A stretch of 64,000 bases of DNA from positions 1,558,871 through 1,622,870 of the forward strand of contig LUVW01000001.1 of NCBI GenBank assembly GCA_001661515.1, in the 5' to 3' direction. A program made the translations under genes and the position numbers. The notes below the pieces were generated by a model. It was not told the DNA's origin, did no database searches, and saw only the letters and a list, made by a program, of their open reading frames with translations. Source of the stretch: Capniomyces stellatus (taxonomy: Eukaryota; Kickxellomycota; Harpellomycetes; Harpellales; Legeriomycetaceae). The stretch's first letter is position 1; every line of letters starts with the position of its first letter. Shown piece by piece: positions 46,326 to 57,454 of this stretch.

Positions 46326-48495
46326 ATGAATTACATAAAAGTTGGTACAGCAAAAAGTAGCAGCAACATTAAGAATGTTACAGCTGAGGAGAAATATTGG
46401 AGCAAATTCAAGGTAAGTGTAGTGTTAATACTTCTTGCTGTTTTTTTTATGATTGTTGATTTAAATGTTTAATCGTTAGCATGGTACCGAGGGAGAATAT
46501 CTGTACGAATTCTCGGTACAAAATCATAGAACAACACTTGGATAAAAAAGGAGAAAAACTTTTACAGACTAAAATGATGTGCTTGTGTAATGATATATAT
46601 GTTTATATAGTCACCAGTGCTGGTTAACGAGTATGGGCCAGTGACGTCGATAAGTTTTTCAAAAGGAACACCACATAACTTTTCAGTGGTATCTTCAACA
46701 AGAATCCAGATATACAGTCCACAGACAAGCGCAGTGACAAAGACGATATCCAAGTTTACTAGCGTTGTAAAAGCTTCAAGCTATAGGGACGATGGAAAGT
46801 TGATGGTAGTTGGAGATGCAGACGGTTTAGTGCAGATATTTGATGTTAAAAGCAGATCAAGTTTGAGAACATTTAAAGGACATAACATGCCGGTAAATGT
46901 GGTCAAGTTTATGGCAGATAAATCCAGAATACTTTCTACCTCAGATGATAAGACTGTTCGAGTTTGGAACATTTCAAGCCAAGAGGAGGAGATTGTTTTT
47001 GAAGAGCATACAGATTATGTGCGAGCAGCAGCAGTGTGCGCAGAAACACCAAACATATTTGCAACAGGATCGTATGACCACACAGTTAAGATCTATGACT
47101 TGGAGCGCAAAGAGTGTATTTTGACAATAGACCACGAAGAGCCTGTCGAGTCAGTGTTATTCTTCCCGGGAGGAGGGCTTATTGCAGTTGCAGGAGGGCC
47201 ATTTGTGAAGATTTATGATGTTTACACAAACGGGAAATGCGTTGGGTTTTTAGGAAACCACGAAAAAACGGTTACTTCCTTGGCGTTTGATGGGAAGTTC
47301 AGCAGACTTATCACCGGGTCGCTTGACCAACACGTAAAAGTTTATGACCTGCAATCATACAAGCTATTGTATAGCATGCGATACCAGGCACCGATTCTTA
47401 GCATTGGGGTTTCGGTAATTGATTTTAAATACACAGCCATTAGAAATAACCGATATTAAGTACTCGATGTTTACTATTCCACACTTTGTATTTTACCGAC
47501 TACTTGACTATTTACTGATAAGGATGTATTGTTTGCTTTTGTTTTATTGTTGTTTTTGTAGCCTGACGATAAGGTTCTTGTAGTTGGAATGTCAACTGGT
47601 CTCTTGTCAATCAAAAAACAAAAAACTACAGCCAGCGAAAGCGGTCCTAAGATTGAAGAGCGGATTACCCGAGGCGGTACATACCAGTATTTCATCAGAG
47701 GAACAAACAACCCTGGAACGGAGGTAAAGTCACCAAAACAGACTACTATAAATCTATAATGTGTGTGTGTGTTTTTTTTTTAAAAGTAAAACGTTGTTAT
47801 AAGATTCATCACAAGATCTATTGGGGATCCATTGTCTTTCAATAGCAAATACAAAATTAAATACTAAATTAAATACTAAAAGAAAAAGAAAATGAAAAGT
47901 AAATCAATTCCGCCTTTAATGCTGTGTAATAGGATGACTACAGCGTTAAAGCTGAAAAGAAAAGATCAACTACTTCATACGACAAGTTCCTAAGAACCTT
48001 CCAATACGGCAAAGCATTAGACGAGTCATTGACTATGGGTCGCCGTACTGTAAACACTGTTGCTGTTTTGGAGGAGTTGATTTACCGTGATGGTTTGAAG
48101 ATTGCGCTTTCTGGAAGAGATGAAAAGGCGCTTTTACCGATTGTCGACTTTGTTATTAGGAATCTTACCAAACCTCGCCACACAAACATTCTTATTGAAG
48201 TAGCCAACACCCTGCTAGGTAAATTTTGCCAACTTGTGCTTGTGTATATATTTGTTTGATTTACACTTTTTATGGCTTCTAAATATAACCGTGATACTGA
48301 TTTTAATCAACATACATGCTTTTAGATGTGTACGAGCCAATTGCACATCAGTCTAAAAACATCATAAGGCTGCTAGAACGTTTGCACGAAATGGCTCTCT
48401 TTGAACTTAAAATGCAAAACGACCTGAGCGAACTTGTTGGTTACATGGATCTGGTTGTTTCTACAGCCGAACGAAACTCGGCACACAACTTTTAA
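46326..48495 (+). CDS. UTP15: UTP15, U3 snoRNP WD40 component (5 exons)
   Basis: Utp15 belongs to the t-UTP/UtpA subcomplex of the small-subunit processome and links rDNA transcription with 18S pre-rRNA processing in the nucleolus. Exons are 46326-46412, 46611-47414, 47562-47723, 47933-48218 and 48326-48495; phases 0, 0, 0 and 1 agree, for 502 residues (yeast 513). The N-terminus (YWSKFK|SPVLVNEYGPVTSI) and WD repeats are clear, for example DDKTVRVWN, GSYDHTVKIYD and GSLDQHVKVYDL. The C-terminal UTP15 domain includes YDKFLRTFQYGKALDESLT, MGRRTVNTVAVLEELIYRDG and LSGRDEKALLPIVDFVIRNL, ending in a helical block before TAA. All parts of the family are present. Confidence 0.95.
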
Positions 48496-48907
48496 TTGAT
48501 AACAGAACCTAACTTTACAGCTTTCTTTTATCTGTTTACCCCTCTCTTTTTTTGTCTTCTTTTTCTTTTGTCTAGATCGTTTATAAACTTGATTACACTT
48601 TACCGAATTTTAATAAAAAGAAATTATCCTTTCTACTCTGGTTCAAACCAGTCAAAGCCTTATAAACTCATAAAATAAGATTACCTTTTCAATAAAAGTA
48701 AAAAATAAAACAAAATCATCGGTATGGCAATCGATTTGTATCTGGGTACCATAAATCAACTTGCCCGCATCAACTTGTTTTTAAGTATGCAGGTTCAAAA
48801 CTCGGTATCCAAGTGGCAATATTGTGATTTTTAAGCTGCATTTTTTTATTCTATTAAAGTGTGTCGTGTAATGGTGCTATACTGCACCAGATTAAATTGG
48901 ATTGGTG
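48496..48907. other. Intergenic between convergent genes
   Basis: 3' flanks of UTP15 and the acyltransferase; T-rich then mixed. No gene. Confidence 0.6.
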
Positions 48908-50621
48908 TCAAACAAGGAAATAAAAAGCCAAACTAGCTACAATAGCCAAAATTCTATATAAAGGAAGCTTAATAATAAACAAAAGAAGCATCCAAGAAAG
49001 CGAAGCGACGGTTTTCAGAACAAAAAACGAAAATATAACAAGTAAAACAAGCTTTATCACAAAGTAGGGAATCAAAGGTTTGCGTTTTTCAACTATAACA
49101 TCGTCATCAACCGGGAATGAGTTATTCTCGTAAAAGTGTTCCATCATTTTGTCCTTTTTGTAAAAGTTGTCCAGCATCCATTTGTTAAAGTCCGCCCCTG
49201 ACTCTGGGAGTTCGTCTACTCTGTATCTATCTATGTGGATGTGAATTTCCTTCGGGTGTAACTGTTTTGTAAACATGTGTAAAAGGGGATATGAATATTC
49301 AGGACACTTTTCTTTGGTTAGCCCCGAATATCCAAATGTAAAGTCGTACACGTAGTCGCATTTTCCTTTCAAGTTTTGAAGAATCAAGTGAATTCCAGAT
49401 GACCGGGGAAGTAGCACATACTTTGTTTTTTTCTATTCGATACATTTATATATTGGAACATCAATACTTGTTTGTTTGTTTGTATGTATGGGAGTGGATG
49501 AAGGGTGGAAATTGGAGGTTGTATGCAACCAGATCAATCCGCTTAATTGCTTACCAAATTGTTCTTTTCAGCATACGCGTCTGAAATCTTCATAAACTTG
49601 GGATTTACCGTGGTTCCTTCCGGATAAATCACCAAAAACTTTTTATTTGGTGATTTAAACATCCTGTTTACCTGGTTTTCAATGGCAACCTTATCAAAGT
49701 CCCACGATCTTTTTACAAATATCCAATCCAAGAGCTTTAAAGAGCTATTTTCCAGCCAGAATCAAAATCAAAATCAAAGTCAAAATCAAAGTCAAAGTCA
49801 AAGTCAAACGAGTCGAAAGCATTGACACTTTGGTTTGGCTATGCACTCTATTAACACGAATGTGCCTTTTAGTCAAAACCATAAACACCATAGCGAATAT
49901 ACACTTACTGTCCCATTATTGGAATTGATCTGATTTCCTCCTTTGTAACAATCTTAAGAAAATAATCGCAAGACTCTGAGTATGCTAGTATCCTAAGTTT
50001 TGATTGTTTTATTGTCAATTACCGAGTCGAGATTAGATTTAGAGTATATTAACGACAGAGCGTACAAACAGAAAATCGCGTAAATAGCTGCTCAACTTAC
50101 CATATATGCAGCCAGTCCGAATACAACTAATATTGTTTTGTACAATATAGCAAAAAGATCAGCCCAAATCATTACTTTCAAGTGCCAAACCTCAATTCGA
50201 TCCCTTTTTATTCACCTTTAATATCGTTGTAGTTTTTGACCTCGCATAAACGAGCAGCAAGAACGATATTTTCACAGTTCAATTATCTAGGAAAATGTTT
50301 GTTTACCTGGTGATTCGAGATCCCGAGTGTGGATCCCTTTGTTGCAAACTCTAACCAATTCACTTTTTCATCCTTGATACTTGTAAATTTACTTTTGTCT
50401 CCATATAAAAACATAGTGCTAGGCGTGAATATATCCAAGGTGCCAACCAAGAAAAAACCGAATAGATGCTCTAAATGCTCATCGATAGTTTCCTTTAAAT
50501 TGATTACTAGAGGTTTTATAATGTAGTAAATGATAAATTGAATGAATAGGAATGGATATACGGAAACTGCGAACCATAGTCCGAATCCCACTCCCCTTGT
50601 TATCTCGGTATAGTTCGGCAT
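48908..50621 (-). CDS. Lysophospholipid acyltransferase, AGPAT/LCLAT type (5 exons)
   Basis: PlsC-type acyltransferases add a fatty acid to lysophospholipids in the ER membrane. Exons are 50621-50307, 50126-50101, 49992-49918, 49744-49555 and 49432-48908; phases 0, 2, 2 and 0 agree, for 376 residues. The catalytic HX4D motif (SNHQ|LYSDW) is split between exon 1 and the 26-nt exon 2. Exon 3 supplies FLKIVTKEEIRSIPIMG, exon 4 FVKRSWDFDK and the glycerophosphate-binding FLVIYPEGTTVN, and exon 5 the KYVLLPRSSGIHLILQNLKG segment. Hydrophobic segments lie at both ends. The pattern matches the AGPAT4/5-LCLAT1 branch (yeast Cst26-like), but the acceptor lipid cannot be read from sequence. Intron 3 contains an (AAAGTC)n repeat. 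Confidence 0.92.
49760..49808. repeat. (AAAATC/AAAGTC)n hexanucleotide repeat in intron
   Basis: About eight tandem hexamers inside intron 3 of the acyltransferase gene. Confidence 0.9.
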
Positions 50622-52158
50622 TTATAAATCTATTTCATTTAGAAAGGGTGCGGGTATAACAAAGGATTTAGACTGTTTATAGACTGAACTGAATTATACT
50701 GAACCGAGTTAAATTGAAGTATACTGAACCGATTTGGATTGAAAAGAGATACAAAATGGATATATCTAGTACTTTTTTTATGATGAAACGCACGCATGTA
50801 ACTATAATAATATGAAACTAAACTCTATCGTGTTATGTGTTTTAATTTAATATTGGAAGCTAGTAAGTGCAGTACCATTAACGTGCTTTATTAAACATTT
50901 TACTGGCATCAGTTTACTTTAATTGCCTAGATTTAACACTTTGAACCTATTGAACGAAATAATCAAAAGTAAACCAAATATCGCCTGGGTTATTAAGGCA
51001 CTTTGCGTCTGATTGGTTTTTTGGAATTTTTGAGACTTTTTCCAAAAACAATAAATACACCTTATTACGAGGTGACTAAAGTAAGGATAAGTTGATTTAT
51101 TTTAGAAAAAAAATGTAAGGTATTTTTCCGTACCATCATTAAACCCTCCTACTTTGTAATTCCTCATTTAAACCAAAACTAGGCATAATTTTTTTTTTTT
51201 CGTCAAGTTTCTTTGCTTAATTGAAGTTGCCAGCCTAGTTTATTTTTATTATTTTACTCTTATGATTTGTTCTGATTTAATCCTATCAAATTCTACATGT
51301 GACTAAGGCAACTTTTTTACACAACCGAGATTGTTGGTTTTAAATCGTTAGAGTGGGCTTCTGTGAAGAGTAATGGGAAATACTGATGAAAAGCCTGATT
51401 ACTAAAATAAAGCCAGTTTTTTTTTTAAATTGTTTTTATTGTTGGTGGTCATTCTACAAACTCTAAAGTAGATGTTAGCCAAAAAGCTCTAAAAGTTCGC
51501 CAAAACGCAAAATTTTCAGCAAACGGGGGAAAAAACCCACAATAGGCTTAAAGCCATATTAATATCGTTAATAATCCAATCGTCACACTCAAAACGCATC
51601 ATTGTTATATAAGTCATGACTAATATAACATAATCGCTATAAATAAAATGACTGTGTTTTTTAGAAATAGCTGCCGACTGTATAATACCTATTATTCTGA
51701 GGCACAAAGTCGCTTTTATGTGAATAGAAATGAGTGATTAAAAGGGTGGTGATGACTATAAATCTCGCATCTAGTACCATCTAGTGCCATCTAGCCGAGA
51801 AATTGTATATCACTCGAGGCTATTAATACAACTTCACAGGTGACTTAATTGTAACAAAGTATGTGTTTGCTATTTTAATGTTTGATGCGGTCAGTTTACC
51901 AATGCCAACGATTAGCTTTTGAAAGTCGAGTTATATACTGGCGACAAAGAAAATTAGAGCAGCAATGTGAATATTTTCTCAAACTTGGTTTAGTTTACTT
52001 TTTTTAAAAAGAAAAGCAATTAAATCAAATCCAGATTAAACAATAAATCCAAATCCAAAAGCAGCATCACGGTTAAAAAGAATATCACCCATGCTTGAGT
52101 ATATAAAATGCGGAGTCAAAGTACCTAATAAAAAAATAATATTGCACATCAAAAAGCT
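50622..52158. other. Intergenic
   Basis: AT-rich region upstream of the acyltransferase. A short imperfect repeat 'actgaaccga/tatactgaa' lies at 50675-50740, and 'ccatctagt' repeats lie near 51770-51795. No gene supported. Confidence 0.5.
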
Positions 52159-52167
52159 AAAAAAAAA
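52159..52167 (-). terminator. Pol III terminator of tRNA-Lys
   Basis: Nine consecutive T on the minus strand begin 6 nt after the tRNA-Lys 3' end. Confidence 0.8.
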
Positions 52168-52173
52168 TGTTTG

Positions 52174-52246
52174 CGCCCAACGTGGGGATCGAACCCACAA
52201 CCTTGAGATTAAAAGTCTCACGCTCTACCAATTGAGCTAGCCGGGC
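52174..52246 (-). tRNA. tRNA-Lys (anticodon UUU)
   Basis: A 73-nt cloverleaf without intron. The acceptor stem GCCCGGC pairs with GTTGGGC (two G-T wobbles), followed by discriminator G. D arm GCTC..GAGC and anticodon stem TGAGA/TCTCA enclose the loop CTTTTAA, anticodon TTT. The T arm is GTGGG-TTCGATC-CCCAC. The internal A box (TAGCTCAATTGG) and B box (GGTTCGATCCC) are intact. Confidence 0.97.
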
Positions 52247-52620
52247 CCATAAAATAACAAGTTTTCTCTAGTACAAATTTAAAAATAAAAAAACATATTT
52301 ATCAGTAGGCAGGGCTTTCAAAAGGCGTGTTAATGATAGTCAACATATTGCATTACCACATGCAGGGTTGTAAATCAAAAAGAAATATAAATGACCCGTG
52401 ACTTTGCAATTTTTGTTTAAATATTCTAAAAAGAACTAGAAAGTGGCACGGGTTTGACTTGTCGATGCAAGTTGGTCATTAACATTTCGGTTAACTGACT
52501 GATCTGCGTCTATTACTACTGTTAAAAATCTTCAAGCCAACTTGAAATGGCATTCTGTAAATATCCTGAGGTTCACCAGACAAATTTTCAAAAGTTAAAA
52601 GAAAAAAAATTGACAAAGGC

Positions 52621-52628
52621 AAAAAAAA
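52621..52628 (-). terminator. Pol III terminator of tRNA-Asp/tRNA-Leu unit
   Basis: Eight T on the minus strand begin 4 nt after the tRNA-Leu end. There is no T run in the 7-nt spacer between tRNA-Asp and tRNA-Leu. Confidence 0.8.
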
Positions 52629-52632
52629 GAAT

Positions 52633-52714
52633 TGATGACTGTGGGGTTCGAACCCACGCATGTTTCCATATCAGGGCCTAAACCTGACCCCTTGGACCAC
52701 TCGGGCAAGTCACC
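52633..52714 (-). tRNA. tRNA-Leu (anticodon UAG)
   Basis: An 82-nt type II tRNA with a long variable arm (TATGGAAACATGC). The acceptor stem GGTGACT pairs with AGTCATC and is followed by discriminator A, expected for leucine. Anticodon stem TCAGG/CCTGA encloses TTTAGGC, anticodon TAG (reads CUN codons). The B box is GGTTCGAACCC. It lies 7 nt downstream of tRNA-Asp on the same strand. Confidence 0.96.
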
Positions 52715-52721
52715 AACTTAA

Positions 52722-52793
52722 CTCTCGGACCGGGAATTGAACCCGGGTCTCCAATGTGACAGACTGGGATACTCACCACTATACTATCCGAGA
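52722..52793 (-). tRNA. tRNA-Asp (anticodon GUC)
   Basis: A 72-nt cloverleaf without intron. The acceptor stem TCTCGGA pairs with TCCGAGA, discriminator G. Anticodon stem CCAGT/ATTGG encloses CTGTCAC, anticodon GTC. The T arm is CCGGG-TTCAATT-CCCGG. It is the first gene of a close tandem pair with tRNA-Leu. Confidence 0.96.
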
Positions 52794-53966
52794 AGCTGAA
52801 ATGCTACGATTTTACAACTTTATTTTCTTAACACTGATCTCATAAATAGTGTTGGCACAATATTTCTTTTATTTGATTGGAGGAGTGGGTAAAGCACGAT
52901 GAGGATATGTACAAGTGGTTTGAATAAAAGAATCAAATGACTTGACCTACTTTTATTTTGATTATTGTTTAACCATTTGTACAGCAGCTAATTTTTGTGC
53001 AATTTGGCATTGATTTTGTCGAGTAATGGTTTTGGTTACAAACCCAGTCACACTCTGAAACTGCAAATCGTTGTTTTAAAATATAGACGTTGAATTCAAG
53101 GTTAAAGGCAAAAAAACGTATAGAAAAACATCATAAATAGATGAAAGGCACATGATGTGGGAGAACCGAATGAAAGAATAATCAAAAGACGGGTAATATA
53201 AACCAAGGGCATTATTATTAACGTTATTGTATTTGCTTTATGGATTTATGCTTGTAAAGCTTTTTGTTTTGCCAATTAGCTTTTAACGAGTATAAACCTT
53301 GGTGTATTTTGAAAAAAGTAAAGTGCATTCGCTAAGAACCTCCCCCCTCTTTCCCCTTATTTTTTGCAATATGCTTTATATATCATAAAAGTTCTCAATC
53401 GAAACAAGCTATGAAAAGAGCATAATAAAGTAACAGCACCAAAAGCGAGTTGGAATATTTTAAAGTTCAGTGCCGTTTCTAGAATTTTGATTGAAAAAAA
53501 AGAGAAAAAAAAGGAAATGTTGAAACTGCAATTCTAGTAGTTTTTATGGAAAAAAAAGGATTTGTTGCTATAAAAAAAACAAGAGGATTTGGTATTACAA
53601 CTTGGTGGTAAATCGAACCAATAAGTATGTTTGATTGCAAAAACACTAGAACCAAGTTTAAAAAGGCAAATAGAATAAGAGGGATATCAATATATCAAGT
53701 GAAAATTTCCAAATGAAAAATTTTTTTTCTTCTAATTTGGTTGTAAGTGAATTGAATTGAATGTGCAATTACATGCTATAAACTAAAGAAAACGAGTTGA
53801 AGTTCAAAAAGCCTAAATCCAACAATTTAATTAATTAATTTTTTTTTTCGAAGTTATAAAAAGAAGCTTTAGGCAGGAGCAACAAGGATTACTCGCTTTT
53901 ATTAATAAAACCACTAAGGAATTAAACAAAGCTAATAATTTTGAAAGAAAAAAAAACTAATCAAAA
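52794..53966. other. Intergenic upstream of FUR1
   Basis: AT-rich; the last 500 bp are A-rich on the + strand, as upstream of other genes here. No coding exon seen. Confidence 0.55.
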
Positions 53967-54920
<954 letters not shown>

Positions 54921-55402
54921 GTTTGTGGTGATGGAGTGGGTGGGGGGGGGATGTTAGGGATATTGTATTGTTTATTGCGATAAACGTATTTATGAGATTA
55001 ACATTGAGAATTTATTATGACAAAGTAATAAAGTTTATAAATAAAGCAGAAAAAATAGAAGGGATGATAATTGTCAAGAAATAACAAGTGATTTGGTTGG
55101 GAAGTTATGCTTTTGGATATGTATCAAATAGCAAAGGGGGGGGGGATTACAAAGATGACAAGTATAAGAAATAAAGAGTAAATAAGGGAGTGTGTGTGTA
55201 TGGTTTTATTGGTATTGTTGTATAGACGATTAAATCCGAGTTAGAGATCATTATTTAAAAGTAGAAACAACAAATAAAAGCAAAGGGAAAAAGAAGGAAA
55301 GAAAAAAAAAGAATGTGAGTGATATATATATGTAAAAAACAAAAAAAATCTGTAATTTAGATAGAAAAGAAAGAGAGAGAAAAAAAAAAGAGGAATCTAG
55401 GA
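54921..55402. other. Intergenic between convergent genes
   Basis: 3' flanks of FUR1 and DBP3 with G and A homopolymers and AATAAA-like motifs. No gene. Confidence 0.6.
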
Positions 55403-57076
55403 CTAGTCAAAAACAATTTTAGTTGCTTTAGCGTTTGGATCGATGTCCTTGTAGAATGCGCCGTAAGATTTGTGGTCCTTCTTTTTGACGGTGGTTCCAA
55501 ACTTGAGGAGGTTATCGGGGACGGGCATTTTAGCTTCTTTGAGGACGTTAATGAGGGAGCCAGAGTGGTGTTTGTCGTGAAGAGTGAAGAGGGTGTGAGA
55601 GATGCCGTGTTTACCAGCGCGACCAGTTCTTCCGATGCGATGAATGTACTCATCGATGGTTAGGGGAAAAGTGTAGTTGATGACGTATTCGACGTTGGGG
55701 ATGTCGAGGCCTCTTGCAGCAACGTCGGTGGCGATGAGGAGGGGGACTTTGCCGGACTTGAAGGAGTTTAGGGCGGAAGTTCGTTGGTCTTGGGACTTGT
55801 CACCGTGGATGGCTTCGCAGTTGTAACCGCGGCGTTTGAGTTGAGATTCGACTCTGCTAGCTTCTTTTTTGTAGAGGACAAAGACGATGATTTTTGTGGA
55901 GCTGGTTACCATGTACTTGTTGAGGAGTCCGTCAAGTCTGGAGTCCTTGTCGTAAGGGTCAATGACCTCGACGATTTGTTGTACGCGGTGGTTGATGGTG
56001 AGTTCATCGCTGCCAACTGAAACTTTGTACGGGTTGATTAGAAAGTCGTTGGCCAGTTTACGTACTTCCTCGGGCCAAGTTGCACTGAACATAGCGGTTT
56101 GTCTGTGTAAATCGCTGTTTATTGACTTGAGAATTGCGCGGATTGCGTGTTCAAATCCAGCATCCAGCATTCTGTCAGCCTCATCCAGCACCAAGAAATC
56201 TACATTTGTCAGGTCACAGCTCTGGACCCCCTCGTTGATAAAGTCCTGTAGCCGCCCAGGCGTTGCAACAACGACTTGTGGGTTACTAGCAAACAACTTT
56301 CTTTGGTCGTACTTTGAAACTCCTCCGTAAATACATACTGAATTGATCTTGATTCCTGTTGCTGATGTTGTTTCGCTGAACTGGTCGTATGTCTGCATTG
56401 CCAGCTCTCTTGTTGGCGCTAACACTAGTACCTTTGGCCTCAACGTTGCAAACTTGCTGTTCCCCCCCGCCGCATTGTCCTTGTTACTTATCTTTTCCGT
56501 GCTCTTCATGATCTTTTGAATCGCTGGTAACGCAAACCCTAAAGTCTTGCCGCTCCCTGTCTCTGCTATTCCAACTACATCTTTTCCGTCCAGCAACAAT
56601 GGCCAGCACATTGCCTGGATCGGTGTTGGCTCCTTAAACCCTTTGCAGCTCTCAATTATCTTCTTCTCAAAACCCAAGTCCTCAAAACTCAACGCTGGTG
56701 GGTACTCTTTGCTCACATCACTCCCTGTCTTTATGTCGCTGATCGATATAAAGTGCTTCTCCATAAACTCCTTTGCTTGCTTCTCACTAATTGGATTCGT
56801 TCTCTTCACCTTGTCCTGCTTTGATTCAGCTACTGGCTTGCTGTCCTTTGAACTCTGCTGCTTTTGCTTCTTGCTGCTACCTTCTGATCCATTGCTTTCT
56901 TTTACACTCTCTACTTGTCCTTCCTGCTCTAGCTCCCTCTTTTTGTTCTTGTTCTTGTTCTTCTTTGAACTTTTTTCAACTCCAGTTGATCCATTCTCTA
57001 CCTTTTGAGAATCTGCTACTTTATCAGCAGCCCCATTGACCTTTTCCTTTTTGTTTTCCTTTGATCCTTTTCCCAT
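55403..57076 (-). CDS. DBP3: DBP3 DEAD-box RNA helicase
   Basis: Dbp3 is a nucleolar ATP-dependent RNA helicase in 27S/ITS1 pre-rRNA processing. This single-exon gene encodes 557 residues from the ATG at 57076 (MGKGSKENKK); the frame stays open upstream, but that part is low-complexity and probably 5' leader. A Lys/Glu/Ser-rich N-terminus (about 1-120) precedes the helicase core: Q motif GFKEPTPIQ, motif I AETGSGKT, Ia PTRELA, Ib TPGR, II DEAD, III SAT, IV IVFVLYKKEA, V ATDVAARGLD and VI HRIGRTGRAG. The order and spacing match Dbp3 (yeast 523) more than the Dbp2/Ddx5 type, and the acidic/basic N-terminal tail is typical. The sense strand upstream is purine-rich. Confidence 0.92.
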   Translation of the reverse strand: MGKGSKENKKEKVNGAADKVADSQKVENGSTGVEKSSKKNKNKNKKRELEQEGQVESVKESNGSEGSSKKQKQQSSKDSKPVAESKQDKVKRTNPISEKQAKEFMEKHFISISDIKTGSDVSKEYPPALSFEDLGFEKKIIESCKGFKEPTPIQAMCWPLLLDGKDVVGIAETGSGKTLGFALPAIQKIMKSTEKISNKDNAAGGNSKFATLRPKVLVLAPTRELAMQTYDQFSETTSATGIKINSVCIYGGVSKYDQRKLFASNPQVVVATPGRLQDFINEGVQSCDLTNVDFLVLDEADRMLDAGFEHAIRAILKSINSDLHRQTAMFSATWPEEVRKLANDFLINPYKVSVGSDELTINHRVQQIVEVIDPYDKDSRLDGLLNKYMVTSSTKIIVFVLYKKEASRVESQLKRRGYNCEAIHGDKSQDQRTSALNSFKSGKVPLLIATDVAARGLDIPNVEYVINYTFPLTIDEYIHRIGRTGRAGKHGISHTLFTLHDKHHSGSLINVLKEAKMPVPDNLLKFGTTVKKKDHKSYGAFYKDIDPNAKATKIVFD

Positions 57077-57257
57077 TTTCTCTATTCTTTCTTTGTCTTT
57101 TCTTTTTTCTTTACTTCCAACTATCCTTCTATTATTATCTGAAATACTATTATCTTTTCTAGGAAAGAAGAAAAAATAAATAAAAAATAAAGATTTTGGA
57201 ATTTCAAGAGTTTGCAATAAAGAAAATTTTTACTCTTGATTTTAATGGCTTTTTAGT

Positions 57258-57261
<4 letters not shown>

Positions 57262-57292
<31 letters not shown>

Positions 57293-57334
57293 NNNNNNNN
57301 NNNNNNNNNNNNNNNNNAAAAAAAAAAAAAAAAA
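57262..57334. other. Assembly gap flanked by poly-A
   Basis: Thirty-one A (57262-57292), 25 N (57293-57317), seventeen A (57318-57334). It lies upstream of DBP3 and downstream of NUP2/NUP50, outside both coding regions. The rest of 57077-57454 is low-complexity and holds no gene. Confidence 0.95.
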
Positions 57335-57454
57335 TGAAGATATTGAGAAAATTATATTTTATATAGAAAATAAAAAATATTAAGTTAAATTAAAAGAAAA
57401 AAGTGTTGAAAAGAAGGAAATAAGGAAATAAAAGTAAGAAAGAAATGGGGAAAA

